Below are positions 10,423-25,400 of a DNA stretch of 64,000 nucleotides, piece after piece. Made by a program: the position numbers and the translations under genes. Below the pieces are notes generated by a model that ran no database searches, was not told where the DNA came from, and saw nothing but the letters and a program-made list of their open reading frames with translations. This DNA is from Lepidonotus clava (Eukaryota > Annelida > Polychaeta > Phyllodocida > Polynoidae), in the NCBI GenBank assembly GCA_936440205.1, contig OW387149.1:29666966-29730965 (forward strand). The letters are read 5' to 3'. Positions within the stretch are counted from its first letter, which is position 1, and each line of letters starts with the position of its first letter.

Positions 10423-13400
10423 CTGGAGGAGAAAAGACAACAAGGTATCAATTTCTGACTGTGTATAATGTTTGGGTCAGGTTCAGTTTTTTCCCAGCAT
10501 AGTGGACCCCCCCAGGTTAAAAGTACTTGTACCTATACAGCAGGATCTTAACTTGTAGTGATAAATTTTCCATAATTCCTCAGAATATTCTTTAATGCAT
10601 TAGGAATACATAGCCAGAGGGAAAACAAGTTTTACCATTTGGTGAGGGGATTGTAAACATTTGAGGTATTTACTATAGGTTTCTATGGGAAATAGCTTAG
10701 TTTTTAAATTTCAAAAACCCCAGACAAAGATATTGTAGTGTATTTTTCTTGAAATTCCTACAGATTTTAAGTCTTGATCTCATTGATATCCTGTGAAAAA
10801 ATCAAAGGGTTTTACCATTTGGATCATATAGACTTCCCTATAATCCCTACAGTAATAACTGACACACTGTGTGTGTGTTGCAGCAGTATAACAATATCAC
10901 AGAGAGGGTTCCACATTTATGCACCAGGTGGCATTGCTGGAATAGGTTCCAAGTACCTTTAACCAGATCCACGGCCTTTCAATGTAGCATTGGCTCATAA
11001 AGTGGGGAGGGAGTCTAAGATGGTTCATCAACTCAAGGTGTGTCAAGGTTATCATTCTGAGGGCATGGACCAAAGGGCCTCCTTAAGGCTTACTTCCTTG
11101 GCACCCTGGGATATTAATATAAGAAGACCCACGAGGGGTGTCTGAGGGTTGAAGGCCAACCCTCTGGGCAGCGTACTGCCTGCAGCCTTCGGCCTTGGGC
11201 AGTACGCTGCCCATAGGGTTGTCCATAGACCAGAGGACGACCCCTAAGGGTCTTCTATATTTTATCACCCTATGTCTAAAATATTGTAAATGAGGAGCAG
11301 TACATACAGCCTACCAATACGCATTACCCCTTATATGCACCGCTCGTCAGCCGTGTGGGTGATAAATCCACTGAAGACCCCCACAGGAAGGGAACTAGGA
11401 AGGGAATGCGTGTTTATAAATATATTTCCCAAAGAAGAATTAAGAAAAAGCAGGAAGGTATGCAAATTGTGATTGTGTGTGTGGATCTTTTCAAATGGGA
11501 GTAACTAATGATGGCTAACCTTTATCTGTACATCAGTACAGGCTGAATTCCTCTTGCATTGTGGATTAGCCAAATCAATCCGGAACTGATAGAACTGGTC
11601 CTCCGTGTACCAGGGGTGCTCAAACCTGACCTCATACTCCCCACTTTGGGCCGGCACCTCGGCCGTCACACACGGGGGGTAGAAGGTGTTGTGTCGGTGG
11701 AGGTTCGGGCGATAATACCCACACTCGGCCGGTGTGACGGTGACGGTGAAGGACCCTCGGGCCCAGGGGGAGGAGGTGGAGTACTGGAGGAAGGCCGAGG
11801 TCCCCAGGCATGAAGTCCGTCTTCCACCTGGGGAGGGGGAAATGTAATGTGGTCATCGATAGTTTAATTACCTGGATTTTGAATTGCCTTTCCTAACAAC
11901 ATTTATTTCACCAGAAATGGTCTTCCATATTGATGGATGACAGTCACAATCTAATCATAATAATTTATTACATGCAAATTGCCTCATAAAGTTAGTCAAG
12001 AAAATTTGGCAATGGCATGTAGCAATGAATTTTCCAAATACATGAACGCAGAGGCAGATGAAAGGGATGAGGGTGGGGAAAGATAAAGGTAATAACCCCC
12101 CGAACACACATACATACACATACGTGTACGTGCCTATATAAGAGGCCGGCTATGAACAAGACGTTGTGTATGTGATGTCTCCAATATACCATGATTAAAG
12201 TGTGCACATGATGTCGCGTATACACTAGATTATGAAAAGGACGCAACCATATGCCAATTCTCATTTCTATATACTACTTACACCAGCACTAGGCAGCCTC
12301 CTGTTGAATATGGACCAATCCCCCTTCTTCAATTCCATGAACCACCCTCCCCCAACCGTACTAATATAAGAAGGCCCGCTGAGGGCGTCCGAGGGTCGTC
12401 CGTAGACCCGAGGACGACCCCTAAGGGTCTTCTATATTTTATCACCCAAACAACATTACAAAATTGTTCAAAATACTGAAAATAAGGAGCGGTACATACA
12501 GCACCTCAATACGCACTGGCCTCTGTACGGCCCGCTGCTCAGCCGTGCGGGTGATAAATCCATGGTATATTGAATCATCTCCAGAATTTCAAAGAGGGAC
12601 AATTCCCGGGCCAAAACGCAGTAGATAAACAGTATCTCATCAGTGCAAAATAAGTAGGGCCCAACAGTGTAATGCCAGTTGGGAATCAGTATCATACCAG
12701 TGTGGAAACAGCGTGCACTGGTTTTATGTAGGAAAAGAGAGAAGAAGTAGTAAGTAGGGAAACAGTGCTTAATCAGTGTGGAATCAGTGCAGCAACAGTA
12801 TTGAAACAGTTGTCCGAAATATTTAAATGAGGTAGGGCAGTGTATACTCCTTTACCACTGCTTTTGCAGTAGTAAATCAGTAGTGCTTTTATATGTGAGC
12901 CCTTGGCCAAAAACAGTAGTGAATCAGTGTTACTGATTTCCCACTGCTTGTTCAGTAGTAGATCAGTAGTCCTTTCCTTGTCCCACCACTACTGTAGTGG
13001 ATCTCACAAAACCACAGACTCTAAGCTGTTATCACTGGCGGATTTGATGATAGTTATTTACATGCCAAAGACTGCTTTAAAAATCAGTCAGTAATACTTA
13101 CTGTAGTCACGGTATCTCCACTGTACTATAAGTCTATTCTGGTTCTATTCTGAATGATCTTTGATGCCAATATTCTCTAAAACAGGCCTGCTGTGTATTC
13201 CTTTGTTGCAACCAGTGGTCCCTCCTGCCTTTTACTAACTGTCACAGGTTAATGTGTCTAGTAACCCAGTTAAAACTAGGACAAAAGCACCACTGTGACC
13301 CTGAAAAATCAGTGTTGACTCAGTGGACTACTGCTCTTATGTTGCCATGCACAGCATCAACTATCTTTTAGAAGTATCAAATCAGTAGTTGTTAGATGCA

Positions 13401-16400
13401 TTTCAAGATATTCTATGTAAAGCCAGTTATGATTCAGTGGCTACTGCCTTTGTACTGATAAGTCAGTTAGTATCCAGTATACTACAGAATAAACACTTCC
13501 CTCACAATCTACAATGGTCAGTAGGGATACAGTGGACACTGACCAACACAGTAGTTAAAGAGTACTATTTCTGTATACACTGATTTCGGGAGTGTCTACT
13601 GCATTCTGGTCCGGGAAGGTTTCCACATAATCATACACATCGTACTGAATTGCTTTCCCCCCTGTTTTTGTAATCTGGTATCCTAACATTATTGCCGTGA
13701 GAAGGGGAGGGTGTAGCCAGATGTTCCTATTGTATGAACCTTTCACTGGTTTTGCTTCAAGAAAGTACAACGATTGCCGGACTTTTTAGGGTTCTTTGAG
13801 GCCACCTTTCCATTGAAAAATGTATGATGGTTGTCGAGTTACCATGTCTAATCTTGTCTAGTCTCTCTGGTCGTTCACAGCTGAAGAGAATCGTGGTATC
13901 CTTTTTGTTTGGGACAGCGAAACCGACTTCGAATCTAGAGAATGTAGTGAAACATGAACATTTCATAAAATAGACATGCGACAGTGTGCGTACTGGAGTG
14001 CAAATGCATATGATGCTAGAAAAGATGACGATTGAAAGTTACTAATAATTGACAACATTTGTCAGGACGCTATCCTACAAAAAGATGCTATCCAACAAAT
14101 ATTTGTGGTTTAGTGACTTTTTGCAGGATAGCATCGCCACAGGATGCTTAGCTACAAAAAGATGCTAAACCAAAATTATTCTAAGGATAGCATCTTTCCA
14201 AAATAGACACTAAGTCATAAATATTTGTAGCTAAGCATCTTTTTGTGACTTAGCATCACCACAAGCTGCTATAAGCTACAAACAGATCTGCTAATTCACA
14301 AATATTTGTGGGATAGCATCTCTACACAAAGCTATATTAAACTATTATACAGCAAAGTTACCTTTTCTGTAGGATTGAAAGGGGGTGTCAGGTCTTTTAT
14401 GTTTTATGCCCCAAAACATTAAGTTCCTTATCTTTATTTCAATATAATGTCCAATAAAATAGAAAGTATATTTTTGTCTAAACGTTTTTAGCTTTCTATT
14501 CAGGGAAACGTGAGATGAGAAATCATGGAAAATATACATTTTTCAGTGGGTCGGGATGATTCAGAGGACAATTTCTAGTAATTGCTATATGAGAGGTGAT
14601 AGACATTAACCTTTTTCTGAAACTTTGGTCTTTTTAGTACGCCCTTCAAAGAATATTGATAGCATTCGTGAAAAAAGGGTTGTGTGCAACAACTAACAAC
14701 TAGGTATACAAAAATAGGTTTTATATCCTGCAAATGGGAGAATTTTTTTTTTTTAATTTGATTTTATTTGGGTTAATGGGTTCAGCTTTGCTGATCTTCC
14801 ACCCGCTCCCACTGTACAATTTTTGTCTAATTTAGTGGGCGGGTACAAACAGAATATTCATGGTCTCCTGGTTTCAGCCATAAATATGGCTTATGAATGT
14901 ATGATATGAGAATGAGATGGTACGAAATGAATGGTACAAATCCACTTCAATAATTGATGTAAAAATACAAGTATATTCCAGAGAAACAATCATACAAATG
15001 GGTTTTCAATAGCTTGTTTTATACAACATTTAAAATTGTCTCGGTCTTGAATCATTGCGGTTTCAGGAGGCAATTTATTCCATGCAATAATTGCCCTATA
15101 ACGTGGATTTTTGGGTGCCTTATAATGATAGTATCTGTCCACTTTAAACATCACTCCCGCATGTCGTCGTGTAGCAATTTCCCTCTCATCAATCAACTCA
15201 CAGAGTCTCCTTAGTGTAAATGCATATTGTAGTAGATGCAGATGTCGTCTATGGTACAGTTTAAAAAGTTTACAGTTTCTATGTAGAGTTTCTGTAGAAT
15301 CCCTTTCATTGTATTTCTTCATATGCTGATTATAAACAATCAACAATCCTTGGTTCTGTAACTTTTGTAACCTATTATTCAAATATGTTATCCCCTGATC
15401 ATAAGTAAAGTCAGCATATTCCATAATTGGCAAAATGGTCGAAATATAAATTGTTCTGGCTGCATGTACATTGAGAAATTTTCTTATGGTTTTAAAGTAA
15501 TTCAGCTTTGATTGTACTGCACCAAATGTGGATGTATACTGATGTTGAAATGATAATCTATCATCCACTAATACTCCCAAGTATCTGTATTTATCCGCAT
15601 ACAACATACTGACTCCTTTAATACTGAAAGTATTCTGCGGTACTGGCTCATTACAAATTATTTTGGTTTTCATCCATAGAGACTTCTTTGTGTTGATTGT
15701 CAAAAGGTTTGCATCACACCAACCTACTACTTTGTTAAGCTCTTGTTGTAGTACCTCAGCATCACTATGATATAATAAAGTGTCATCCGCATAGAGTTGG
15801 ACACCACAGTTAACAATAGATGTAATTTCATTTATATAAATAGAAAACAAAGTTGGTCCAAGAATGCTACCTTGTGGGACACCGTATGTTATCGGTAAAC
15901 ATGAAGAGACACTATCATTAACTTTAACACACTGCTTCCTCTCCGATAAGTAACTTTTAAACCACTTCATTGAGATATTATCTAGACCCAATAATTGTAA
16001 TTTAGTTAGTAGTTTTGAATGTGATACTGTATCAAAAGCTTTCTTTAGATCAAGAAAAATTATATATGAGTCAATTTTATCATTAAACTTATTATAGATA
16101 TCATTTAAAAAAGAAGTGATTGCAGATATTGTCGAATGATTTTTCCTAAAACCATGTTGAAATTTTGATAATATCGCATTATCCTCTAGATATTTTTGTA
16201 GCCTATCACATATTATTTTTTCAAGTAGCTTCCCTGGTAACGGTGTTAGTGCAACCGGACGCAAGTCAGTAGCTGTTTTGGGGTTTTTAACTTTCGGAAG
16301 AGGAACTATAGTGCTAAGTTTCCAAGACATTGGGAAAACTCCCGTCTGTAATGAAAGATTAAAAATATCCAATAATTTGATTGGGTCTTGAATAAAAACG

Positions 16401-19400
16401 TCTTTTAGTACCATAGATTTAATATTATCTATAGATGCTGATTTTGATATATCAATCCTTTTCAATAGTGGCATTAACTCAGCAATAGTTATTGGTATAC
16501 TGGTTAAATGATGCCACCCATCTAATGCAACTCCTCCTACTCTTTGGGTTCGGTCACATTTGGATGCCAGTTTTGGCCCAATATTTGCAAAATATTTATT
16601 GATGTGATCACTTATATCCTGGCCGGCATACTCCCTTCCCGACTCCTCATCCATCAAAGAGTTAATCTGACAGTTTGATGTCTTTGGTAACAATTCATTT
16701 ATTTGTCTCCAAAATTTCTTTGGGTTTGTTTTATTTTGTTCCAATGTATTCCTAATATACGTGATTTTACTTCTCTTCACCTCCATTCCTACCCTATTTC
16801 TCAGCTCATGCGCTGCCAACCAATCGGCTGCATTAGCAGTTTTCCTAGCTTTCCTGTACGCCTTGTCCCTCAATCTCATTTGAGCCAGAATTGCGTTTGA
16901 GAGCCATTTAGGTTTGCTTTCAGGAACGGTTAGTATTTTTATAGGGCACATTAAGTTTAAAGCAGAACTTATATTTTCTAGATAATGATTCCATTTACTA
17001 TCGATATCTTGATCCTTTTCAAACTCCTGCCATTGTTGGTTAATCAACAGTCTAAAAAAACTCGGTTTGTCATATTTCATATATGATCTGCCCACAACTT
17101 CCTTTTTTGTTATTTTATTCCTTATCTTCTTTATACAAAGAAATATGGGTAGATGATCACTAATATTGTAATTCAAAATTGCAGTGGTCATTTTGTCCGC
17201 TATATCAGTGAAACAAAGATCAAGGAGGGTCCTTGTTTTTTCATTTTCACGCGTGTAACCTTTGACCACTTGCTTTAAGTTAAATTTGTTTTCTAACTCT
17301 ATTAATTTTTTCTTGTTGGGGTTTTTTGTCACTGTTGAATAATCTATATTCATATCACCAATTACTATGATATCATTACGATCTCTATCAATTGGTTGAA
17401 TAATTGCTTTCACTTGTTTTACAAACTGGTTGACTTTCCCACTAGGTGGCCGGTAAGTCAGGATAATCACAATAGGTTTATGCATCCCTATTTTAATTCT
17501 TAACCCGATATACTCTATGTCTGGACTCACCACTTCAGGACAATCAGCTAATTTCTCATAATAAATATTTTCTTTAAGATGAATACAAAGTCCACCACCT
17601 CGTTTATTTAGTATCGAGTCTCTATCAAGTCTAATGATATTGTATCCTCTTAATGCTACCACCGCGTCGGGTGTAGAGGAGGCCAGCCAGGTCTCAGATA
17701 GAAGTATCACATCACATAAATTGAATTTTGTATGCAAGTCCTCCAACTTATTAGACATTCTTCTAATGTTGAGATGCATAATTTTGAGCCCTTTACTCTC
17801 CTGGATATAACTTACCTCCATTGCACCCGTATACATTGATCAATACAGTTGTCCTGGAAGATCTCATATCCTCGGAGGTGAAAATCAGTACCATGTTTGT
17901 GAGATGATAATTGATGGATTAATGAGTGAATACATAATACAGTCATGTTAGTGTATGAAGGAGATGTGGTGACGGAGGGGTCTTACAAGTCTTCTCAGTA
18001 CAATTTATATTGACTGTAATCTCTCCATGCTCATCGAACAGGTAGAGTTCCAACTATGTAAGGCTCCTCTTAATCTAGATTTAATTTTGGTTGGTTAGTT
18101 GGTTACCATCTTAGATCTTATAATCCAGTGATCGCTCATCGAACTTAACACTGATTATGATATAAGTAATTGTGTTATCATTTTAAATCATAGCCAGTCC
18201 GCTGGGTCAAAATATTAATATCATTCTGTTTCAGAGAACTACAGTCCTTGTCAGCTCATCGAACTTGACAATGATTATAGTTCAGACGTTGGATCCTCCA
18301 ATCCTCCTCGATACTGTGTCCTACAGAGAGTTTATAATCCGTATTAGCTCATCGAACTTGAAAGAATTAATTAAGATGAGTGAGTTATCATTCTAAATAA
18401 ACCAATATTTGTTTATCTATATCTATTATCCTTCACTGTTATGAAGGGGCTGAACAACTGAAGTCTTATTTTTGCTTCTTGAATTTATTTTATCAATAGT
18501 TTATCAATATTCAAATTTCTTTTGATATGGAATAGAAATTGCAAAATGAAAGTGTGATTTAACTTTCCTAAATAAATTATATATTTGAAAATTCAAAAAG
18601 GTTAGTCTTTTATCCTCTAGGAGTTTGCAGTACACCTCTCTTCCAAACCCCAATGAAAATTAATAACCTTCAAAATTGGTTTGCTATTTTTCAGCATAAA
18701 TCTATAGGATAGCATCCATTGGTAGGATAGCATCTTGTTGGATAGCATTTGATTGTAGCTTAGCAGCATATGGGTGCTGCTAACTGACAAAGTGCTTTGT
18801 GGTTTAGTGAATGTTTGCATGATAGCGTCCTGACATGGATGTTAAGTGACAATTAGCTTGCATTTGTGGGATAGTGCCCATTTGTGGTTTAGCGTCCTAA
18901 CAGCTGTCCTTATTTTCTCATTAATTTGGTTTTGGGGCCATTGAATAAATTGGAGACATCTTCATGGTGGTCTGTACTACCCTTTGATTCAAGATTTGCC
19001 TCTGACATATTGGCCTCTTACAATTAAGTCTAGACTGGAAATATTACCTCTGTTTTTTCAAGCCCATGGCACAAAACTCTTTATTCCTCATGATACTTCA
19101 GGTTATACGATTATGGTCGCACTCTAAATGTTTAGAACAATAAATTGAAAGGGATTCAATAGTGTATGAGGTTCCGATCAAACAGAATAAATAGGGTGTT
19201 GTTAGGACTATAACCCTTAACCTAGTAGCCTAGACGTCTCACTTTTAAAGCGAGCCAAAAGCACTGTTGAGTCAAAGTTTTGCAAATTCTACTAACTATT
19301 GAAATTCATTCCATGGCCATACCCTAGGCCTGTGGTAAAATATAAACGGTCAATAAAAAATAAAAATACATCAAAATTCATTCAACCTTGTCCCTAGTCA

Positions 19401-22400
19401 ATTTTGGTGACCCACCAAAATTGATTTGTTTACAAACATTGCTGTATTCAGGCACGAATGACAGGAGTATAATTGAATTCACATAAAGTTATACGTAGTT
19501 TTATTATACGTCGGTGCATGAGTACTAAGCGATCATCCCATGTTACGCGTCATTTGGTATGTCCGAGTGTACCGTACGCCCCTGCAGCGTCATTCTCCCT
19601 GAGGCCTCCCGTTTCACGCGGAGGGTCCGGGAGCCAGGACAGAGTGCCTAACAACGGCCGTCACTAGGGGAGCAAGGTGAAGGTCGTGCAGCGTGCGGCA
19701 AACATCGGAGATTGTTTATCTGATAACTTTGGCAATATGCAACGGATTTGCGCAATTTTTTTTTTCAATTCATCTCAAATATGTTTTTCTTGCACGTTTG
19801 ATGCACCATAGATTCATGAAAATGCACATGGATGCACTATTTTACATATTTTACTAAGGGAAAGCAGAACAACAAGCCCAGTGAGTATTCTTCATCCTGC
19901 ACGGAGCTCTGCAGCAGTACAAGCAGGCCGTTGAGTATTCATTGATACCAGTTGAGCTTGAAATGTTGGCTTAGGAAGCTGGGATTTGTTATTTTTGCTA
20001 TTTTTTGCTACAAATTCAACGTATAATAAAAGGAAAACTACACTCGGATGATGGGATGGTGCAGAATACTCACTGGTAGTAACTAATTTTGGTGCACTCA
20101 CCCTTCGGGCTCGTGCACCAAAATTAGTTACTACCAGCTCGTATTCTGCACCATCCCACATCCTCATGTAGTTTTCCTATAGTCATGATTTATACTGTAC
20201 CAATTGCTAAAGTTAGACTCTTGGAATGTACCTTCATAGTTATTTGAGTTTGCAAAATTTTGTCATATTTTGACACACCATTGCTTTTGGCTCCGTTTAA
20301 ATAATTTTCAGGCTGAAATCTGTTAATCATTTCTCTATGCCTACCTGCTGGTGGCTAGAATTACCGCTCCCTCCACGCCAATGTCAAGCTGACACTGGTC
20401 CCAGTCGTGCTGGCCGTATATTGGGAGCTGCTGCAGGACACAGCAGCTCGCCTTGTCACAAAATGCCCGGATGTGTTTGGTCCTGTTTGTCGTCTGCTGC
20501 AGGAGACGAAGGCGTCCCGTGTTTAGGGAAGAGATCAGGGAGCAAGGCTGGAAGAAACCTGGATCGGAAGTAGATCAGAGCTCATCACATTTTTATAGCA
20601 GAAACCCATCAGATATTTTCGTTTTTGTGTTTTTTTATACACTTTTTTGTCTACTCTATGAAGAGAAAATTAGCCATATTTCCCTGTTTCCCATTTATAC
20701 ATAGGTAATTATATCAAATTGCAGGATTTATTGCCGTTCTTATGATCACAGTACGGGGAGAGAGAAATATACAATTACATTATATAAAAGAAATACAACT
20801 CGTGCACCGTAGAACTATGATGAATGCATTGGAAGTATTTGTCTGTGTATCCTTACAGTGAGATCAATATACACACTATAAGGTTATAAAGGATGTTTTC
20901 GGAGATTATTTTTCAGTTAATGGGCCCTATTCCACTTTAGTTCCAATGAAGGGGTTTCAGGTTAAATATCCGTTGTTTGAAACACAGCAAGATGGACTCC
21001 AGGAATGCCCTTGCATTGGCACTTGTATTGCCCCATCAAATGTACAAACTTAAGCAGTTTTCTAAGATTTAACTATGGGTGCTTGTGTTGGCAGATAGCA
21101 ACATCCTCGTATCTGAAATGCAAACTCCTTCCATTGGCAAAACATAAAACATATTTAGTAACGAAAACAAAACAAGTACGTGTCATTGCAACGCGGAATG
21201 ATATAACAAATAAGAGATACCTTGACACGGTGTTGCCCTCACCAGGGCCCGGAAAGATCCTCTAGGCCAAGGCGACAGGTCATAGTCGACGAAGGAGTAG
21301 TACATGAGGACCAGGTGGGGTCCTGAGGAGGTCACGTTGTTGACCCCTCCCTGGGCCAGGCTGGAGAAGAGACCCCTGGGGTCGTCGTGACAGAAGGGGC
21401 CGTATCGGGGATGTTCCGGGTCCAGGCCCCTCCCGTCAACGATGACAAGGCCCTCGTGCATGCAGGAGCTGGAGCTGGGGCTGTTGAAGCGCAGAGATGT
21501 CACCTGCGACAATAGGTTACAAGTGTTATACAGGGACGGATTTAGGGGGGCGCCTGAGGTGCCCCCCCCCCCCAATCCTGGCCAAATTTAGATTTTTTTA
21601 ATGTAAAATTCTCGGACCTGGAGGTCCAGCAAAAATTTTCACAATAGGGCGCCCCCCCCCCCCCCCACCCCCACCCCCGTTGTGTTATATGTGAACTGGA
21701 CCAGAAACATGGGTTTGCTTTTTCTTGCAGTTAAAAGGAAACCTTGCATAATTGCAAATGAATAATATATCTTCCGGTGAAATTATTTGAGCATGGACGG
21801 GGATGACAGGGGTGAACGTGAGGTGGTCTTCTCTGCACGACAGCTACAGCAACGATGGGTGTATTCACCGATAGTTACCACACAGACCTCTAGAGCCTCC
21901 AGGGATGACAGGGATGAACAGGTATGGATGACAGGGTCACGCAGGAGGCAATTGAACCCTGACTCCAGTTTTTTTTTTAGCTTGTCTTGGACCCTTGGAA
22001 TTAGTAGAGATGCTTTGCAGAAGGGATTCATATGAATACTGTTATCACATTGTTGAACAACCTGATCTTTATGAGTGTAATTTGAATATTACGAAATTAC
22101 TTTGTTGTTCACAGCTTGTGGTTTGTGCATCTATCTTTTTTAAAGTAACCATAAGATACTTTTTTCATCAAAAAATGCATTTACAAAATATTCACATGAA
22201 CCTAGGCGGACGTTAACCTAACAACAGATGGACGAAAACGTAGCTTTTAACTCAGCTTAGTTTTAAAACCTGCATCAAAGAACAGACAAAGCATTACCTG
22301 AAATTGAACGTACGCGTCCCCCAGTGCTGAGATGCTCCAGAAGCACTGTATGACCGAACCATCGGTTACCTTAGCGTCACTCTGAATCCCAATCTCAAGG

Positions 22401-25400
22401 TCACCTTCCCCTAACGCAACTTCCAGCTTGGTAGCACCTGAAAGGTGTGTACATGGTTAGATTGGGTGGAAATTATTATGTGTCCTTAATGTCACGGAAT
22501 TTTAAATAGGACTAACTGTGGTAATAAACTAATCATCCCCATTGTTTGGGATGTCAACTGCACAACGTCTATGCAGGATCCCTTAGTGCACAGTGCATTC
22601 CAGCTATCCCTCACCAGAAAGGTAAAAGCTGTAGCTAGCAGGTATATTTTTCTTTATATAAATCAGATGTTATGTTTTTGTTCAACTATTTTCCATAACT
22701 AACCTCCTGTGTTCTGCGCACGTTTTATTTGCAGGAAGATGTTATAGCAATCCTACTGTTTCTAAAAGATAGAGATATTTTCTATCAAAAATCTTATCAT
22801 TGAAGCTCAATGTAAAAATTTCAGTTGTAGGAAGAAGATATAGATACTACACAGCTAGGAGGGGTACATAAGGTATTTGCTGTTAATAAGGCTGAACCTT
22901 TTTATTTTAGCCCAAAAGAAATTACAGATCCGATTGTTACTGGGTCTTAGAAAACAGGAATTCTTTTTTTAATTTGGTTCAATTATCACCATATTAACTA
23001 TACAGACTGACTAACATTAAATGTAAATCAAAAGCTTAAGTGTCTGGGGTCTTACCAATGCATTGATGATCCTGTAATAGATTTAACTGTCCCTTCGGCT
23101 GACTCTTATAGAACAGGTTGAACTCCGTCTTGTCCTCAAGAGAGGCCCTGTTTAAAACCACCAACATCTGGTGGGAGATTGTCTCCTCCACACGCCACTC
23201 CTGCACAGGTTGCTGCGACAAAATGACCTCTTTTTGTCTCATAGAAAGAATGTCAATCTTCTCTGACGTCACATTCTTCATTCTTGGTGACTTCATATCG
23301 GTCGTCATGTCACGAACCGGCGGTTCATTTGAAGGGAATTTTGACATAAAGCTGGTTGTGGAGCTGTCTATGCTTTGGTTATTGAAAGATTGGTAATTGA
23401 TGGAAGAATTGAGGTATGGGCTCTGTGATTGGTCAGATTGTGGTAGCATTTGTCTCCTCTCAGGGTGTGGAGTTGTTGGGTAACCGTCAGTAAAAGAATC
23501 TGATGACGTCAGCAGTCTGGTAGGTGATGGGTGAATGTACGTCAGCTGTCCAAGCCTGGTGTTGTACTCGGATGTTCCTGTCAAAGAGATTGGGATGATG
23601 GATGAATGGTTGCTGTCTTTACTGCGCTATGTAATTTGTGAAATAAGGAATCTAATATTCATCCACATAACTCATGTTTTGTAACTATAGTAAGCGTACA
23701 GGTCTTGACTCTTATATTCAGTGTACTTGAAAACCTTTTTCGACTATGGAGGAGCCACTATATAGGTCATCTGGGTTATCTAAGATGTAAGCTACATAAG
23801 CAACTATTCAACAAGTTTATGGTCTTCTTTGTCATGTAATATGTAGAAGTTTTTCGCAGGGGCAGATACAGGATTTCGAAAAGGGGAGGGGCCCACACAT
23901 AGGCCAAGGTCTAAAACGGTCTATATGCATCACACATTTTCCCTACCAAAAGGGGGGGGATTGTCAGGACCCCCTGGACTCCCCTATCCCTAAATCCGCC
24001 CCTTTTCTCTGTACTCCTTTGTCAGAAAAGACACAGGTACATTTGGGAAGATACGCAATCCATATCAAAACAGACTCCAAAAAATCGTCAATAGGTTCTG
24101 CGCATTTCTCAGTACAATGACAAAAATATTCAATCTTGGTGTTCGTACATTGACAGACACAATTACATGAGATATTTCTGTCAACTTGAAAATAATATTA
24201 CACATAACCATGGGATCTGGAGTGTTCAACTCACCGTCAAAGAGACGTACGGATCCGTTGACGTCGGCCCTGTAGTTCACACGGACGCCGATGGTGTCGC
24301 TGTAGTCGACGGTCACGTGCCACACATAGTAGTACGTACTGAGGTCCTCAGTGTCGTAAAAGGACCATGGGGATGTGGCCAGGTGTAGACTGCCTGACGG
24401 GCCTAAGTGGTGGGTGGGGCCGGTGTGGGTAATGCCCAGACCTGGGTCTATCACCTGAAAGTGGATTTGATGTTAGTCAGAAGTGGAACTAGGATGGTCG
24501 TAACTGGACCAGGGGGATGTGGCCAGGTGTAGACTGCCTGAAGGGCCTGAGTGGTGGGTGGGGCCGGTGTGGGTAACGCCCAGACCTGGGTCTATCACCT
24601 GAAAGTGGATTTGATGTTAGTCAGAAGTGGAACTAGGATGGTCGTACCTGGACCAGGGGGATGTGGCCAGGTGTAGACTGCCTGAAGGGCCTGAGTGGTG
24701 GGTGGGGCCGGTGTGGGTAACGCCGAGACCTGGGTCTATCACCTGAAGGGGGTAACATGATAAAACAATATTGGTCAAAAGTGAAATTAGGATTACCAAA
24801 GAGAGAAAACAAGGGGAAAGGGGGCCTATATACAGGCCTGTATCCAGGAATTTCTGCGGGCGGGTGACTGTATCCAAAAAGTGGACCTTTTTCAATAATG
24901 GAATTCAAATTAGATAGGAAGAGGATAATTATAGGCTTTTCTAACACAATGAATATGCCATAATAAAGTATACAGATTTGTTCTAGATGAAGGTGTATGC
25001 AGATTTCACCAAGAGTTGAACCTCATTTACACAAGAATAAAATTATTAAGTTTAAGGGTATAACAAATATAAAAAAAAAAGTAATATCTATTGATGACAA
25101 TCTATTGATGTAATATCAAATAGATGACAACCAGGCCTGTAGCCGGGGCCCGGGGGTGGGAGTGGGGGGATGGGAGGGGTGGGGGGAGGGGTTGTACGAC
25201 CCCCCCCCCCCCGCCCTTGGACCAACCCTCTATATTTATGGTTTATACAAATACGAAAAATATATAGGCCTATGTTTTAGTCAAAAATTCAAAAACGAAA
25301 TCCCCCCTCTGAAAAAAACACTATCAGTCATAAAACGACCCCCCTTTCAAAGAAGCTGGCTACGGGCCTGTCAACATAATATAGAAAGGGGTACCATAAA

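Noticed and set aside
20345-20570. Minus-strand exon-like patch (Cys-rich, open, AG and GT at its edges) in the CUB gene intron
   Set aside because: It enters in a usable phase but leaves in phase 2, while the next exon (11520-11827) needs phase 1. No bridging exon was found.
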